From contig JAVHNS010000015.1 of NCBI GenBank assembly GCA_036872755.1, forward strand, positions 1,178,001 through 1,242,000: 64,000 nt of DNA, in the 5' to 3' direction. The notes below the pieces were generated by a model that saw nothing but the letters and a program-made list of their open reading frames with translations, was not told where the DNA came from and searched no databases. The stretch is from Orbilia blumenaviensis. Its lineage: Eukaryota; Ascomycota; Orbiliomycetes; Orbiliales; Orbiliaceae. Below, piece after piece: positions 13,001 to 26,685 of this stretch (positions are counted from its first letter, which is position 1; every line of letters starts with the position of its first letter). The position numbers and the translations under genes were made by a program.

Positions 13001-14007
13001 AGCGCGTAGAAGCTACGATCAATGTCGGGGATATTGACGCTGCCTTCATCATCGCTGTCTGGACTCACAAGCTGATGGCCACCGAGCAGGTTAAACATGC
13101 TTATGTTTTCCGATTGCTTTTCTATATGACCTCTGACAAGGTCAAGGCAACTCCGAACCCAGCATTGAAGGCTGATATTGGAAAATTCACGCAGCTGATT
13201 CTCCGAGAAATATTATCGAGCGATACAGGCGTTTCCTGGGTGTCTGTCGCTCTAACTGATCTTGATAAGCTTGTCGTTTTGTTAGGTACTGAAAAGCGCT
13301 GGGATTTTATGCTCACTATTCTGGAGCAGCTTTGGCAGTCTAGAAACACCCACGATGATATCTGGAGCCCCCGACTTGTTACCACCATCGGATGCCGTCT
13401 TGTTGATGCTTATATGCAACAGGGCCAGAAAGAATCTGCGTTGAGGGTCTTGGAGAGGATCTATTACAATTACTCGCGAGTGTTTGGTATCTTGCAGCCG
13501 GAAACGCAGCAATTCGGCAGACTACTCTGCCGGATTTATAACAGTGCCGGGTATTACAACAAAACCATCTCAGTGACTGAAAGACTTTTCTGGTCGCTGA
13601 GAGAGGAATGTGCTGGCGGTGCTGGTTCCAAGGAACAGGTTTCCGATCTTATCTTCCATCATCTGGATCTCCTCAAGTTTGCAAATCAATCTAAGAAGAC
13701 GCAACTTAATACCGAGCATCTGGCGCCAATGGTCAAAGAGTTACAGGCTTTATTCTACGTCAAGAACTCAAGATGGAATGAAATTGTGGATTTCAACGCC
13801 TGGGCGCAGAAACCGGTCAGCCAAGACGACAAGTCATTTATTTGGCAGTCACCTTCTTCTTGGCGTATTCTGGAGGATGATGGACCGGATGATCAGGCAA
13901 AGCCTAGCGAGATCGAGCTTGCGAGGCGACAATCCTTAGGCCCGTCAAAAGCGGAGCAGTACAAAACCTTTTCAAGGTCATCATTTGCCTCTCTGTTCCA
14001 GGCATAA
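7035..14007 (+). CDS. NACHT-type STAND NTPase with long helical-repeat C-terminus
   Basis: Proposed exons: 7035-7056, 7176-8059, 8120-8315, 8377-8505, 8561-8809, 8858-14007, giving about 2,209 residues. The short first exon is tentative: the large frame lacks an ATG, and the GTAAGA donor at 7057 joins in phase to acceptors at either 7148 or 7175. Parts in order: a disordered Gln/Asn/Gly/Pro-rich N-terminus (about 10-190) with repeated GGPVT-like motifs; an unassigned helical domain (about 200-430) in the place where fungal STAND proteins carry effector or signalling domains; a P-loop NTPase with Walker A GKTGCGKS (about 463-470) and Walker B LVIDGLDH (Asp near 571); a winged-helix-like region (LSWMLVSEEPISIQHMKELL); then some 1,300 residues of TPR-like helical pairs. 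Such proteins are NOD-like receptors that oligomerise on ligand binding. The trigger and output of this one are unknown. It lies 1.8 kb upstream of the giant DUF3638 gene on the same strand. Confidence 0.8.
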
Positions 14008-15783
14008 TTTTTACCCTTGTCTGTATGGTTTTGCCCAGATCCTGCATCTTGAGACAACACTTTCGCAAAATTGATTACTTAATCGATCCAATATTGTGGA
14101 CTTTTGTTCTCTGAATTTTTCAGAAATGTCTTTCTATGCTTTGATTTTCTCAATCTCTTGTTTTTTCCTTGGATCCCTTCCTGCCAATTAATTTGTACCA
14201 ATAGCTAAGTATCTTTTCATGAACGGGAAAATTGGGTTTGATGTTGTATTTTTTAGCCAAGCTTCTACCTCGGCATAATATGCAGTTCCTTGATTTTGGC
14301 CATTATTTTGAAGGCTGCTTAATTATCAATATCTTGATTTGGATCAACGTGCTAAGCGCGTGGTTTTGAGACTGTCAACAACTTGCGAAATTTGGAGTAA
14401 ATAAACCCAAATCGATGATGTTGCGAGTCTAGCACTATAGTATACCGACGGTGATTCTAGCTTTCATGTAAGAAGTTCTAAGCTTCCACCTTCCCAAGGC
14501 TCCGTAGACTGCCTATTTTCACTGAGTAGACATTCTATATAACTATGTCCTATGTATATATATACACAAGTAGATAATTAAATATGCCGGCGCTATACGT
14601 ATATCCGTTTGGAGAGTTTAAAGTCTGTATTATGGTTGGGCCGCTTGCGTATTGACCTGAGAGATCGAGTGTCGATTTGAGGACCGCCAACCATTTTCTT
14701 CCCAGTCTAATGAAATCGGGGCGTGCATAGAAACAATCCCCTCCATCATTTGCATTAACGAAGAGAGCATCTCGCTCAAATAATCCATCGATCGGTTAAA
14801 CAAGACCGCCACTATATAACGGACACTCTACGACGCAAGACACTTCGAATTCACCGATGATAGCCTTGGACAGGGAAGAGCTCCCCGGCCGCCGCCATAC
14901 CTCAAATAGCTGGGATTTCTAAGGGTTTGTGCGACCCAAGGGATCTTCCTTACCTGTTTGGGAAGCGACCTTGATTGGGTCGACGGGGATGTGGTGTTGC
15001 CCATCCTCATCACGTGTGCGTGGGCAAAGCCGCCTTGGTTGAGGATCCAAACAGTCTGCAGCCTCGTCATCGAACCTCCATATCCTACACTTCGACTCGT
15101 CACTCGGGTAGATAAAAGAAGCTCGTTGGAAAATGATTTTCTTTATTTATTTATTAAGGGGCTGGCAGCCCATACAAAGGTCCCCAAAGTTCAGGCATCG
15201 TTTCGCGATTCCCTGCAAGTTGACAGCCTTGACGGTTGTCGTGCCACACAGTTCACTGTCCTTGCACCTTCAGGCACTAAATATACGGGACATTGCAGCA
15301 TAGCTGCCTCACAGCCAATAGCCGGCCGATTATCGACAGGAAAACATCGCGATGCTGCATGCGGGCACAGCTGTTACCCTCCATGTTGTTAGTTGTTCTG
15401 CTCCCTCGCAGAACGCGGTGGGGGGTTGGCCCCAGCTACTAAAACTCCGGACTCAGCACCAACATTCACTGATGTCCACTATAAATCAATTCACTCCGCC
15501 AACCTTCATCACTTGAACCTCACCAACCTAAGTCATCAATATCAACATCAGTATCAGCATCAGAATCAACATCAGCATCATTATCCGTATTAACAACAGC
15601 ATTAGAAGCATCAGATTCGGTATCGCAAATTTATTATACTGATCCTTAAGTCCTTTTGGATGGTCTCTCAGCTGCGAGCGAGAAACTATAGCCATACACA
15701 CTTTGCTAACATTAAATCACTCTCTGACAGACAACGATAACTCCTTACACCCATCCAACACTCGAAGCTTTTCAATTATCGAA
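14008..15783. other. Intergenic between the two giant genes
   Basis: AT-rich from 14008 to about 14620 (3' region of the STAND gene). Beyond that, open frames at 14828-15103 minus and 14958-15392 plus overlap and have no recognisable product. At about 15535-15590 there is an imperfect hexanucleotide repeat (ATCAGC/ATCAAC-like), probably in the leader of the next gene. Confidence 0.45.
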
Positions 15784-18700
15784 ATGGCAGACGTTCAAGA
15801 TCAAGGTCAACCGATCGCATTCGAAGCCGCCTTCAATCATATTGTTCTCCCCACTCAACTCCCAGGCAAGGAGGATAATGATGTCAATGCCATAGCCAGC
15901 GACCTTCTCAACGTTGTAGCAACAGCTATACGCGAGTTCCGAGACCTCACCTACGATCGATACTACACTCAACTCTCGCTCGTCCACCAGTCCATATCTA
16001 ATTATCGACATGCTTGTATAGACGGTGTCTTGAATAAGCAGATTGTTATCCAGCAACTACGCCACTTAGAGCCCAAGGAACAACTGATCCTTCATGTTAC
16101 TAAGCAGAATGCTGTCTTGCTCGTTCGACGTGAAAGCAGGTGGGATACGGATCCTTGTCATAGGTTTCTTCAAATTTAGCTAACCTAGGCCTTAGCAAGT
16201 CTGGTGACTCTATTATCTTCGAGGCGTTTGAGGCATCGCCAACATCCCAGAAAGCTCTTGAAGCCGAATCTGCCCTACAATGGGACTTCCCTGGAACAGC
16301 CGTATCTATTCCTTACTCGACTTTTAGTGCCTCGGGCTTTCAAGAGGAACTCGTGTCTTTCCTTGAGCAGGCTAGTAAGGAGTCCATCAAAAGATTCGCC
16401 GCCGTAACCCACAAGGCTGCTTCAGGGGCATGGGAAAGCCGCGATACAGTTGACCCGAGTCTCATCACCGGTTTGATGATGACTTTGTTGGAAGCAACTG
16501 GTACACATGTTTCCCCTAATATCCTACGGAAGCGTGTTCGCGACGATGTCTGTTGGAACGATGGCGTCAATCCCTGGAGAAGAAACCCGATCTGGTTGAT
16601 CTTGAGGATTGCTTCACAGAGACACATGCAACTCCTCTCTGGGACAGAGATAGGAACGATACAATACAAGTTCATGAAGTGTTTCCTCTTACAGTCATTC
16701 CTTCGTCAGATACTCAGCCGAACTGATCCTGAAAGAAGCACGCTCCTTAAAGCAAAGCTCTGCCGTCGAATGGCAAAGTTGGAGGCCGCAAAACTCCAAG
16801 CACCCAAACCCCTCAAGGCCGTGTACGATTATTTTTTCGAAAGAATTAACCCGCGGATTATTGGCGCTTGCGATCTGGTTGACGGATATATTAAGGATAA
16901 CTGGGATGAATATTGTAGGAAGATCGAACGTCGGGTTAACCCACTTCCCAAACGTGTAGATATTGAAGATACTAGACTCAGCCTTCCGAACAGCGGCCAA
17001 TACTTGAGCAGTATTTTGGATGACCCTAGAATCGTCGTTCCACCTGCTCTATTTGGTTCACGATCAACACGACGCGCTGACGTTCCGAAAGATGGGAGGA
17101 AAGACTTTGCAGCGTTTGCGGACAAGTACTACAAGTATTTCGCCCTGGAAGATCACTTACGATCCATGAACACTGCCTACATAGATTCAGCCGCAAGCGC
17201 AGTAGAAAAATGCATTCGACTTTGCAGACAACTAGGAAAATATATGGATGGCGTCGCGGGCTTGTATCAGGGAATGCCCGAAGCTTTTTCTGGCCTGATA
17301 CTTAATGTGCTGGAGCTCTGGGTTGCAATAGATGGATACGCCGTCCAGACCTACCCTCTCCTATCCGACTTCCATCCCGTCATAACTCCTGAGATCCTTA
17401 ATTCCCTTCACATTGAAGCGGCTCGAGATTTCGAACGTCTCCAAAAAATCGGGGAATACCTCCGACACAGAGTCCAAGGGTCTACGAGCCGTATCTCTAT
17501 TTTTGTTGACCCTATTAAGGGATGTTTTGCTGATCGGTATTTGGAATCTCTTTCCGCAGGGACAATATTCACAGAGCTACAAAGTCATATCGAATCTGCA
17601 GCGGAAACAGCACGACTTCGAAAAGAAGCCGAATGGAAGGAAAAAAGTAAGGAGTATGAAGTGTTGATACAACAGATACTCGTTACCGCTTGCCAGTACT
17701 ATCTATCAAATGACATGCCGCCTATACAGTACCACGATGATAGGAACTGCAAGAAATGCTTTCTCGAGAGGAAGGCTAGGAGAATGAAAATTACGGCGCA
17801 TGAACATCCCCTACCTGCAAACGGTCCTCATATGCGCGCAACACTCTTTGAAATCGCATGTCCTCCCGCCTTCGCAGCGTATCGAGATATCTCCTGGCGT
17901 ATCATATCTACTCTAGCGCTTCCTGGGCACCGCCCCCCTAGTGAACCACGCCTACTCCTTCATCAGTATTCCGGGCTGTCGGCCTTCATGACTAAATCGG
18001 CACCAGCAGTTACTCTTGCTTCTAACAAAAAATCATTTCTTCAAACACATCTTGCAGAAGTCTCCCTGCCGACGACTCTCGAGAAGGTTTGCCTTCCAAA
18101 CGGCTTGGCTCTTGCATATTTTGACACCGGTCGGAAACTATGGCCGGGACGTCTTAGTCTCTCAACCACGTTCTATCACCACTTTCCTCTCCCTATACCT
18201 GAGAACTCTCCTTTCGCGTTCCTCATTAGCGAGTTGGACCCGGTTAGCCCTCCATCGTCTTATGATGTGATTGCAAGCCAAACTCGCTGTCCATCTGGAA
18301 TGAATGTCCACGAGTTCTTAGCTTATCAGGGCCTCCTTGGAGGGTGGAATAGAAGGCTGCCTTCTATCTTAGTTGAGCTTGCTTCTTCTAACTTGAACTT
18401 CAGTTCTGAGGCAACCACCTTGTTAGTACGTTATCTCACTCACCAAACTGGCCCGCCGTTCCCAGCGGAGTCACTCCGCATGGTTCACAAGATTTTTCGA
18501 GACCCCGACTTCTCGACCCAGCTTCTGAACCAACTAGACTACCGTTTGAAGCTTATATCCTCGAATTGGCGCGAGGTCCATTGTATGGATATGTTAATCA
18601 TGCTTCTATCAAGAGGTATTGATATTTGGATTTTGCACTCCGAATGTCCTGATGCCCTCAGAAGAGCAATAGAGATGCTACGGAAAGTCCGAGCCACTAT

Positions 18701-21700
18701 CTCGTCCTGGCTCCATGCTCTACTTACCGAGATATACGGCGCTGAAACTACAGACTCCTCGCGAAGGTTCTCTGAGTTTGCCTTATGGGCGGCGCTACTT
18801 GGTAGATCAACATACTTCGTTCAAGGCCAGCACCACCACCTACCCTTCGAACCCCAGCAGCTTAAGTTCTTCATCGAATGCTCTATAATGTTGCAACATA
18901 GCCTTGTCGCAAAGCCCTCTTCACTGCCCTTGAACCTCAGGAATGCACTGATCCGTGATTTAAAGACTGTACATAGTATTAAAGGGCAGCTGAGGGTCGC
19001 AATCGCAAACTATCCTATGGGTCTTTCGTCTGCCCTTGGGATTGCCTGGGCTCAAGAAGATGACGCGACTTATCTTGATCCTGAACTACTTTCCGCTCCC
19101 AATGAATGGTGGGTTCAGATGGGAATCGCCGCCACAAAAACCAAGAAAGCCCAGGTAGTCCTATTTCATTTACTAGAAGGGCATCTACTACTCGACGGAA
19201 AGCCCCTTGGCCAACTTCCACCAGAGCACAGAAACAATCCAATCCTTCGAACCCTGTTTGGGAATCGAAATCTCTTAACCGTCCCTTCAAGGCTATCGGG
19301 TATGACTTATATGATATCGACCGAAAGCGATTCTCATAAAGTTCATCTTGGTTTCCGTGAAAGGAACCTGGTCGTCCGAGCGGAATGGAGGGACCCAACT
19401 GAGTACAAATCAAAGCCTACGCTTTTGGAGTACATTCCAGTGTTCGTCTTCCGAAGTGAGAGAAACGGGGAAGACCTGCCCGCTTCCCTCTTAGATGATT
19501 GTTTCCATTGGCTTGACCTTCATCGAAAGCTCTTGTTCTGTCGCAAGAGTTGTTGGAAGCGGAAAGAAAGCGATTGGACAATAAACATCGACTCCAGGGA
19601 GGCCTTACGTCGAGAGGTCAAGCTCGTCGACCGGTTTAGTCCTTCTTTCAAGAGGATTGCTTCCATATTCAACAGATTCGAGCTGGATAGATATCTTACT
19701 GTTTTCCAGCCTAAAATACGAAATCTATCAGTTGAAATGAGAAGACTTGAATTGAAATGGGAAGTCAACCGCTCAGGATACCTTGAGAGTGATGCTCTTC
19801 AGTCTTATATCGATAGAGACCAAGATGCTGGCACTTGGTATGGCCTAAGGAGCAAAATCGTACTCCGAGATAGTTCCAACGGCCGCAACAGGAGTATCAT
19901 CGTTCCACTGGGGCAACCACGCTGTCGATTGAACGGGCCACATGTCGAAGTTGACATCCTCAACATTGGAGCCTACGGTCGGTATCAGATCAATACTGTC
20001 CTAGGACGTGTTGATTGCCCCCCGGAACCTCGTTTGCTATACACAAAGGCCCTTATCCACGCCTATACTTCTTTCATACTCCCAGATCCCTTGACAAAGA
20101 GGACCGGAACCGAAGAATCCCTTCACTGTTTGAGATCAGGATACTGCCAACCCTGGACCCCTCTCAATCCTGCACACTACCCCCTACTGGAGACTATCGC
20201 CAACCTTACGCCACTTCGAGAGTACTATCCAGTCGATCTAAAAGTCATGCAAAAGGTTACTTGGGGCACTCATGTCCGTAGCTACGCCCAAAACGACCAT
20301 TTCTTCTTTGTCGTGAAGGAAATAATAGCCAAGTCAGAACAACTCAAGCCGTTCAGCCGAGAGAAGACTGACTCTCTTCTGCTTGAGCGTGAGCACCGTG
20401 AACTGTACAAGCGGAGCAAGGAACGGCGAGGGCTATACGAGCGAAATAGTTCCAATTACCCCCCAAAACCGATGCAAGATATTGTATACCAGTCTCGAGG
20501 TCAACCAACGGCGGATCAGGTAGCGCGTCACAACGTCTATATTACTACGTACCATTTACATCATTGGGACAAAAATCTTCCTTTGCCGCGTGATCTTGCG
20601 GGAATCCTAGAGAAATGGCAAAAAATAGGCGGTTTTGGGAACATCCTTGACAAGATTCTCCTGAGCGACAAGCTTAATATCGACCTGCCGCTTTTCTGGG
20701 GTTCTATCGTTAATCTATGCCAATGGAGCGATCAGGTGGATAGATACAAGTTGATGTTTCTTTTCGCGACGCTGGTATATAATGGTAACGTTGACATGGA
20801 TGCTGTTCGGACTTTGATATCATTTGCAACAAATCCGGCATTGAAGTCTTGTGATTTGCCTATGGGAGCATCCTTCGACAATTTCCGCCGGAATCCGGTA
20901 ATCAAAGCTGAGAACCTTCGACTCCTCATAAAGCCATATTGCAAGACTTGGGTGAAATCAGACATTCAAACAGCCACCGGATTCACATTAAACGCAAAAC
21001 TTCGGAGGAAGCTCGAAGCTGCGGAGGCGGACTTCATGGTCTCCCTTGAGGCCGAATGCGACAGGTTGATCAATCACCTTTTGGATCAGTGGCCTTGTCT
21101 TCAACCCAAGATAACTCTCACGTTCAATAACGAATTAATCGATATGTCCCAAGTTCTTCCAATTATTCAGCCAGAATGGACCCGGTTATTCTTCAACCTC
21201 CAACTCTCCAATCATATTCAGAAGGTCCAAGAAGTCCTCAACCTTTTCAATAGACAGTCTACATTATTAAAGCCGAGAGACCCGCCTCCGGTTCAACAGA
21301 ATGAGGCTACTAGGGCGAAGAAATTCGAATCGCGGTCGTCTCTAAGCGAGTTGCTACGCCGACCAGGCCCTAGCACATCAAAGATGAGTTTAAAAGTGTT
21401 CCTTGAATCAAAGCGGGAAACCATCAGTTCAAATAGCCGTCGGGATCTCGCGATGCCACACAACCCACCCCCACATACTAGAGAGATGCACGAGCTGGAG
21501 GGCATCATCATGGATCTCGCCCGCACAGATTCTATTGTTCGAAAACGCTACGCAAAGGATCTCCAACAAAGTTTGCATTCCTTCAAGAGGGTCTCTAGTA
21601 CGACCGTTGCAAGGAATACTAGACTTTTCCCGTTTAATATTATGGCGAAGATTGAAGAATGCCTTGACCGAGTCGCTGTCAACTTCGAAAACATCAGACA

Positions 21701-24700
21701 AGCGATTGAAGGAGGTGGGAGACCTAGCTATTGGCTAAAAATGGGCAATATGCTTCCCTGCGCTACTATCGTATCTTTGCTTGAAGCAATCCGGTCCTGT
21801 AATAAGATTTCCTTTGGGCCGTATATGCACGAGAGCTTGATAGTCTTGGGGCTGTCGATTACAGAAGTGCAACAACTAATCCGTGTTGAGACATATCGGT
21901 TAAAAAGTGAAAGGCAAAGAGACGAGACTGGGCAAAGAGCTTCTGAGGAAGAGCAGAACATAGGACACCAAAACTGGGAGCCTTCAAAGTATCCAGATTG
22001 GCTTCTTCTGGAAATCGACGGCAACATTCTCATTCGCCCGGACCAAGTAGAGGTTGCTCATGCTACGATCCAGCCAGATAGCGGCAATAACTCTGTTTTA
22101 CAGATGAATATGGGACAAGGTATGGGATATTATTTATTGACTAATGGGATCTGTCCTAATATGCTAACAAACTGATAGGGAAAACTTCTTGTATCATGCC
22201 GATGGCTGCAGCAGTCCTTGCTGATAGCAAGAGGCTTCTAAGAGTAGTCGTACCACGTGCCTTATTGCTACAGACCGTGCAGATGATACACGCCCGTCTT
22301 GGAGGACTTGTGGGGCGAGAGGTTCGACATGTTCCGTTCTCTCGTCAGACATCGACTTCACCGGACGTTATCCAAGGCTTCCATGACATCCATTCAAAAA
22401 TTATGAAATCTTCTGGCTTGATGATTTGCTTACCTGAGCACACGCTTTCATTCATGCTGAGCGGTCTCCAACGACTTTCCGATGGGCGGATTGAGGAAGC
22501 AAGTCCAATGATCCGACTACAGGGTTGGCTTAGCAAATTTTCCCGCGATGTTCTTGATGAATCCGACTTTACACTCGCCGTCAGGACTCAGTTGATATAT
22601 CCTTCGGGATCTCAAAAAGCTTTTGATGGCCATCCGCATCGATGGAAAACAGCTCAGGCACTTCTACAGCTTGTCGAGAGTTACCTTGGGGACATTCATG
22701 TGAAACATCCACGAAGTCTCGAAGTCGTGCGACGTCCAACTGGTGGTTACCCGTTTATATACTTCTTACGTCGTGATGCTGAAGAGACACTTATCAAGCG
22801 ACTCGTCCATGACATTTGTACTGGCGCAACTACGATCTTGCCCATGACAGATAGGGAGCCCAAAGTACAGCGAGCCGTCAAAGAGTTTATCTCACAAGCG
22901 AAGATTTCACCAAATTTGCCGTCCGAAATCCGAAACCTGTTTGGTGACAAAGTGGCTGTTCTGAAGACAATCTATCTTCTCCGTGGGCTGTTTGTTCACC
23001 GAATCTTGCTCCTAGCTTTGAAGAAACGATGGAACGTGCAGTACGGTCTACATCCGACTCGAGACCCTGTCGCCGTACCATACCACGCCAAAGGTGTTCC
23101 ATCAGAACAAGCTGAGTGGGGCCATCCGGATGTTGCAATTTTGTTTACTTGCCTATCATTCTATTACCATGGGCTAAATATGGACCAGCTAAGCCAGAGT
23201 CTGAGGTTTGTACTTCAATCAGACGACCCAGCAAGCGAATACGATAGATGGACGCATAGCAGTGAATCACTGCCTGGATCCCTCAAGGAATGGAATTCTA
23301 TCAATGTTGACGATGAAGTTCAGCTAACAGAGATCTGGGGTCATGTTCGGTACAATGTTGTCGTGATAGACCATTTCCTCAACAACTTTGTTTTCCCGCG
23401 ACACGCAAAGCAGTTTCTCACAAAGCTGCAAGCTTCCGGTTGGGATATCCCACTTTTTTCGGATGCTGAAGAAAACCAAAGGAAATATGGGAAAGCTTTG
23501 ACAACGGGCTTCAGCGGTACTAACGACAACAAGACCATGCTGCCGCTCACAATTACTCAGGGGGATCTTCCTACCTTGTCGCATACCAACGCAGAAGTTT
23601 TAACATATCTACTGCAGAAACGCAATCGCGAGTATTGCCTGGCGGCTACAGGGACTCACAGATGGACTGAAACAGAACTTCTCAAGAATCTTAACAAGAA
23701 GGCCATTCGTATCCTTATTGATGCTGGCGCACAAATCTTAGAAATGGACAACCGTCAACTTGTTGAGGCCTGGATGACTATCGATACCAAGGCCCCTGCA
23801 GCAATATACTTCGACAAATTCAATAAACCATTTGTTCTCTATCGCAATAACAGCAACGTCCCGTTGCTCGCAACCCCCTATGCTGAAGACTCAGGTGAAT
23901 GCCTGATCTACCTTGATGAATCGCACACCCGTGGGACGGATTTGAAGATGCCAAGGAAAGCACGAGGGGCACTGACTCTTGGTCTTAGCCAGACAAAGGA
24001 TCACACAGTTCAAGGTAAAAATAAAAAAAAAAAACATTAGATCAATCGGTGGTTATCTTGGACATTGCTCGTAATATGCTAACTTGCCATCCTCATAGCC
24101 GCCATGAGACTGCGACAACTCGGGACAACACAATCCATCATGTTCTTCGCACCACCAGAGGTTCACCAAAGTATTGTTGACACACAGCAGAAGCAGTTCT
24201 ATGAACCTCTCGATTCCAGAGATGTTGTAAGCTGGTTACTGCAACAAACTTGTGCTGGAATTGAGCAGCTACAGCCTCTGTATTTTTCTCAGGGGATGGA
24301 CTTCTGTCGCCGTATCCAGGCTGCCTCCAATAACCCTGACTTTCTTACGGACTCCCACCAACTAGGCAACTATCTACAAACGCTACGACAGCCAGAACAA
24401 CAGACTCTTAGGCAAATGTACGAGCCGAAACAGAGTCACAAAACTAATTCTATAGTATTGGATTCATCACCAGGTATTGTGAAATTCACAGATGAATTAA
24501 AGACACGAAGACGTGGGTTCCAGGATACCGGTGAAGCTGTACATGGATCGGCACTCCAGGAGGTCGAACAGGAGCGTGAGGTCGCCTTCGAGATCGAATC
24601 TGTAAGAGAAGTTCAAAAGCCAGTCCACTACACACCATACAAATTTGGTGGGTTGCACAAGGATCTTGTTACCTTTGTTCACACGGGCCGGGCTCTCGTT

Positions 24701-25586
24701 GGGGCTGGGGGGTACGAACCAGCATTCTTAGCAATTCGGCGGACCTGTTCGCTGGGAGAAAAATATTCTGTCGACTACAATGCCACCTCTGGGCTATTAT
24801 ACTCATCGATAGAATTTTCCAAGACAGTACACCTTATCTCGACCAAGTTCAACGACACCTTCCAGGTATGTATACATCCCCAAAATGAAAACTGGCGCAT
24901 TGGCTAATACGTTAGTTATATTCCTGTAGCGACCGGTCAATTGGATTCTTATCAGCACGATAACAAACATCGGGATTATTGTTACACCGGAGGAGGCTGA
25001 ATATTTGATTCCACATGTTAACGCTAGATCTCGGGAATCTCGGGAATCTCCGGTTCACCTGATAACCTACGCTGCACCTATTACCCGCAAGATGGCTCAG
25101 TTCGATAGTTTGAGATTTTTGTCGATCCCCCCTCTCCCCGTAGAGTGGAACCCGCCAGCAAAACTATTGGTGGAACTAGGAATCGTGGCAGGCAGGCTGT
25201 ACTTCGCCTATGAACACGCAGCTGACCTGAAGGATTACCTTGATTTGGCTAACAATGGGCTTGAAGAGAGCCTAATGGCTGAAGCTGTTGTTTTCACTGG
25301 GAGACCACTATCGTTCCTCCAAGAGTGGTTGACTTTGAAGCGTAAAGGACAGGATTTTCTGCATACTCCGATGGGGTACCTATGCCAGAGCAAGGCTCTT
25401 CTGCCGAGCCATCCATTTTTCAAGGATGGGAATGGCGAAATTCCGGTAGTGGCTGTGCAAAAGATTCAGGAATTAGATTCAGAGGATGAGGATATAGAGG
25501 ACCTTTCAGAGGCTGCAATAGATGAGATCGAGAGGAATATGGACCTAGAGGACGATTTCAGGGAATCATTTGAATTTTTTGGTTGA
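15784..25586 (+). CDS. Giant DUF6606/DUF3638/DUF3645 protein, helicase-like
   Basis: Exons 15784-16139, 16196-22119, 22179-24014, 24099-24865 and 24930-25586 give 3,179 residues, a normal size for this family. The N-terminal FEAFEASP and FPGTAVSIP segments mark DUF6606. The C-terminal third has the DUF3638/DUF3645 hallmarks: MNMGQGKTS around 2089-2097 (the P-loop is split by the second intron), DVLDESD around 2216-2222, IYFDKFNKPFVLYR, YLDESHTRGTDLKMP around 2671-2685, and VQAAMRLRQLG around 2704-2714 (also split by an intron). These occur in the order and form of SF2 helicase motifs I, II, V and VI; the best look-alike I know is SecA (GEGKT, DEAD-type box, GRGTD, GRAGRQG). Databases often label relatives ubiquitinyl hydrolase/otubain-like on weak grounds, and I see no clear catalytic Cys-His protease site. 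The acidic C-terminal tail is rich in Asp and Glu. The first donor (GTGGGA) is weak but fits phase and the protein family. Confidence 0.85.
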
Positions 25587-26124
25587 GTAATGTTATCATT
25601 TTTGGACACCATGTACTCTGTAAACCTCGGATTATACTGTTTTTGTTCTAACTAGTTTTTTTTCCTTTTCGTTAGTTTATAGGGGTCTGTTTATGTTATT
25701 ATAGGTCGGGTCAGGGCATGTGGAGCACGCGTTTTTCTATTTTATGCCAGCTTCTAGGTTTAAATTTACACCTTTTACCATTTAGACCTTCGTAGTGCCC
25801 TTCAATATACAAATATTGACAATAGGACCATGAATTAAAACCTCTGGTTAGTCCTAGACTGAACTTGGGTTAAACGGGTGTAAAAGTTGGTGCCTAGTTA
25901 ATAAGACATGTGGGAGAAAGTAGGTAAACAAAAAAAGAAAGGAAAAATCCGCGGCCCCACTCGCTGCTAGACACATAAGCTATGTATGGGGAATTCAGCA
26001 CCCTTTATAAATCTGACGGCAGGTTCGATAATTTCAGAAGGATCTTTACAACGCTCTGACTTAGTCTCTTCTAAAGAGGGGAGCTAATTCCCTGCCCCAA
26101 ACTCGAATCCGGAGTTTCCGGACT
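25587..26124. other. Intergenic between convergent genes
   Basis: 540 bp separating convergent genes (giant gene on plus, GPI-type gene on minus). T-rich and A-rich runs fit 3' untranslated regions and polyadenylation signals. No further gene seen. Confidence 0.5.
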
Positions 26125-26685
26125 TTACATTCCAAAGACAGCGCAGAGCAGTCCTAATGCGAGAGCCCCATTGAGGGCGATATACACACCCGAAGCGCTA
26201 GAGATATAGGTCGGCGTAGGTAAGAGAGTATAAGTAGTAGCATTCGCACTAGTGCACGTAGTAGTCGTCGAAGTAAGCGTGGTAGTGCTTGTGCTCATGC
26301 TGTCCGTTCCCGTTAGGGTATTGGTTGCGGTCCCGGTAATCGTATTAGTGGTTGTTGTGGTTGTGAGGGCAGTCGTAGGAGCACCGGCACAGGCTGTACA
26401 GGTTGCAAATTCGCCGCTGCCGTCGGTGGGCTGGCAGACTTCGAATGGAACTTGGGCCTCGGCGCAGAGGAAGGCACAACAGGTGTCGTAGGTTGTTGGG
26501 CAAGCTCCGGCTGGGGCACTATAGGCGGTGCAAGTCGAACTTATTTGCGCGGAAACAGCAGCAGCCATAACGCTATAGAAAGCCGGCATAAGCTGTTAGA
26601 CCCAAAATAATCGAATTGAAAACGGCCTTTTGCAATACGGATAATTGAACACTTGCCTGAGAAGGAGGACCTTGGAAGTGACCAT
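26125..26685 (-). CDS. Small 8-cysteine secreted protein, probably GPI-anchored (GC-AG intron)
   Basis: Predicted as two exons, 26685-26657 and 26572-26125, giving 158 residues. The junction uses a GC donor (CAG|GCAAGT) and acceptor CTATAG; splicing in phase creates a clean signal peptide MVTSKVLLLSVMAAAVSA. The alternative intronless start at 26589 gives a much poorer signal sequence. The mature protein begins with eight cysteines spaced C-X9-C-X6-CC-X3-C-X9-C-X11-C-X2-C, followed by a Ser/Thr-rich stalk and a C-terminal hydrophobic tail (about the last 20 residues) typical of a GPI-attachment signal. This architecture suggests a cell-wall or plasma-membrane surface protein. The cysteine pattern is not an exact match to a hydrophobin or to CFEM as I know them, so I leave the domain unnamed. 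It is convergent with the giant gene. Confidence 0.75.
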
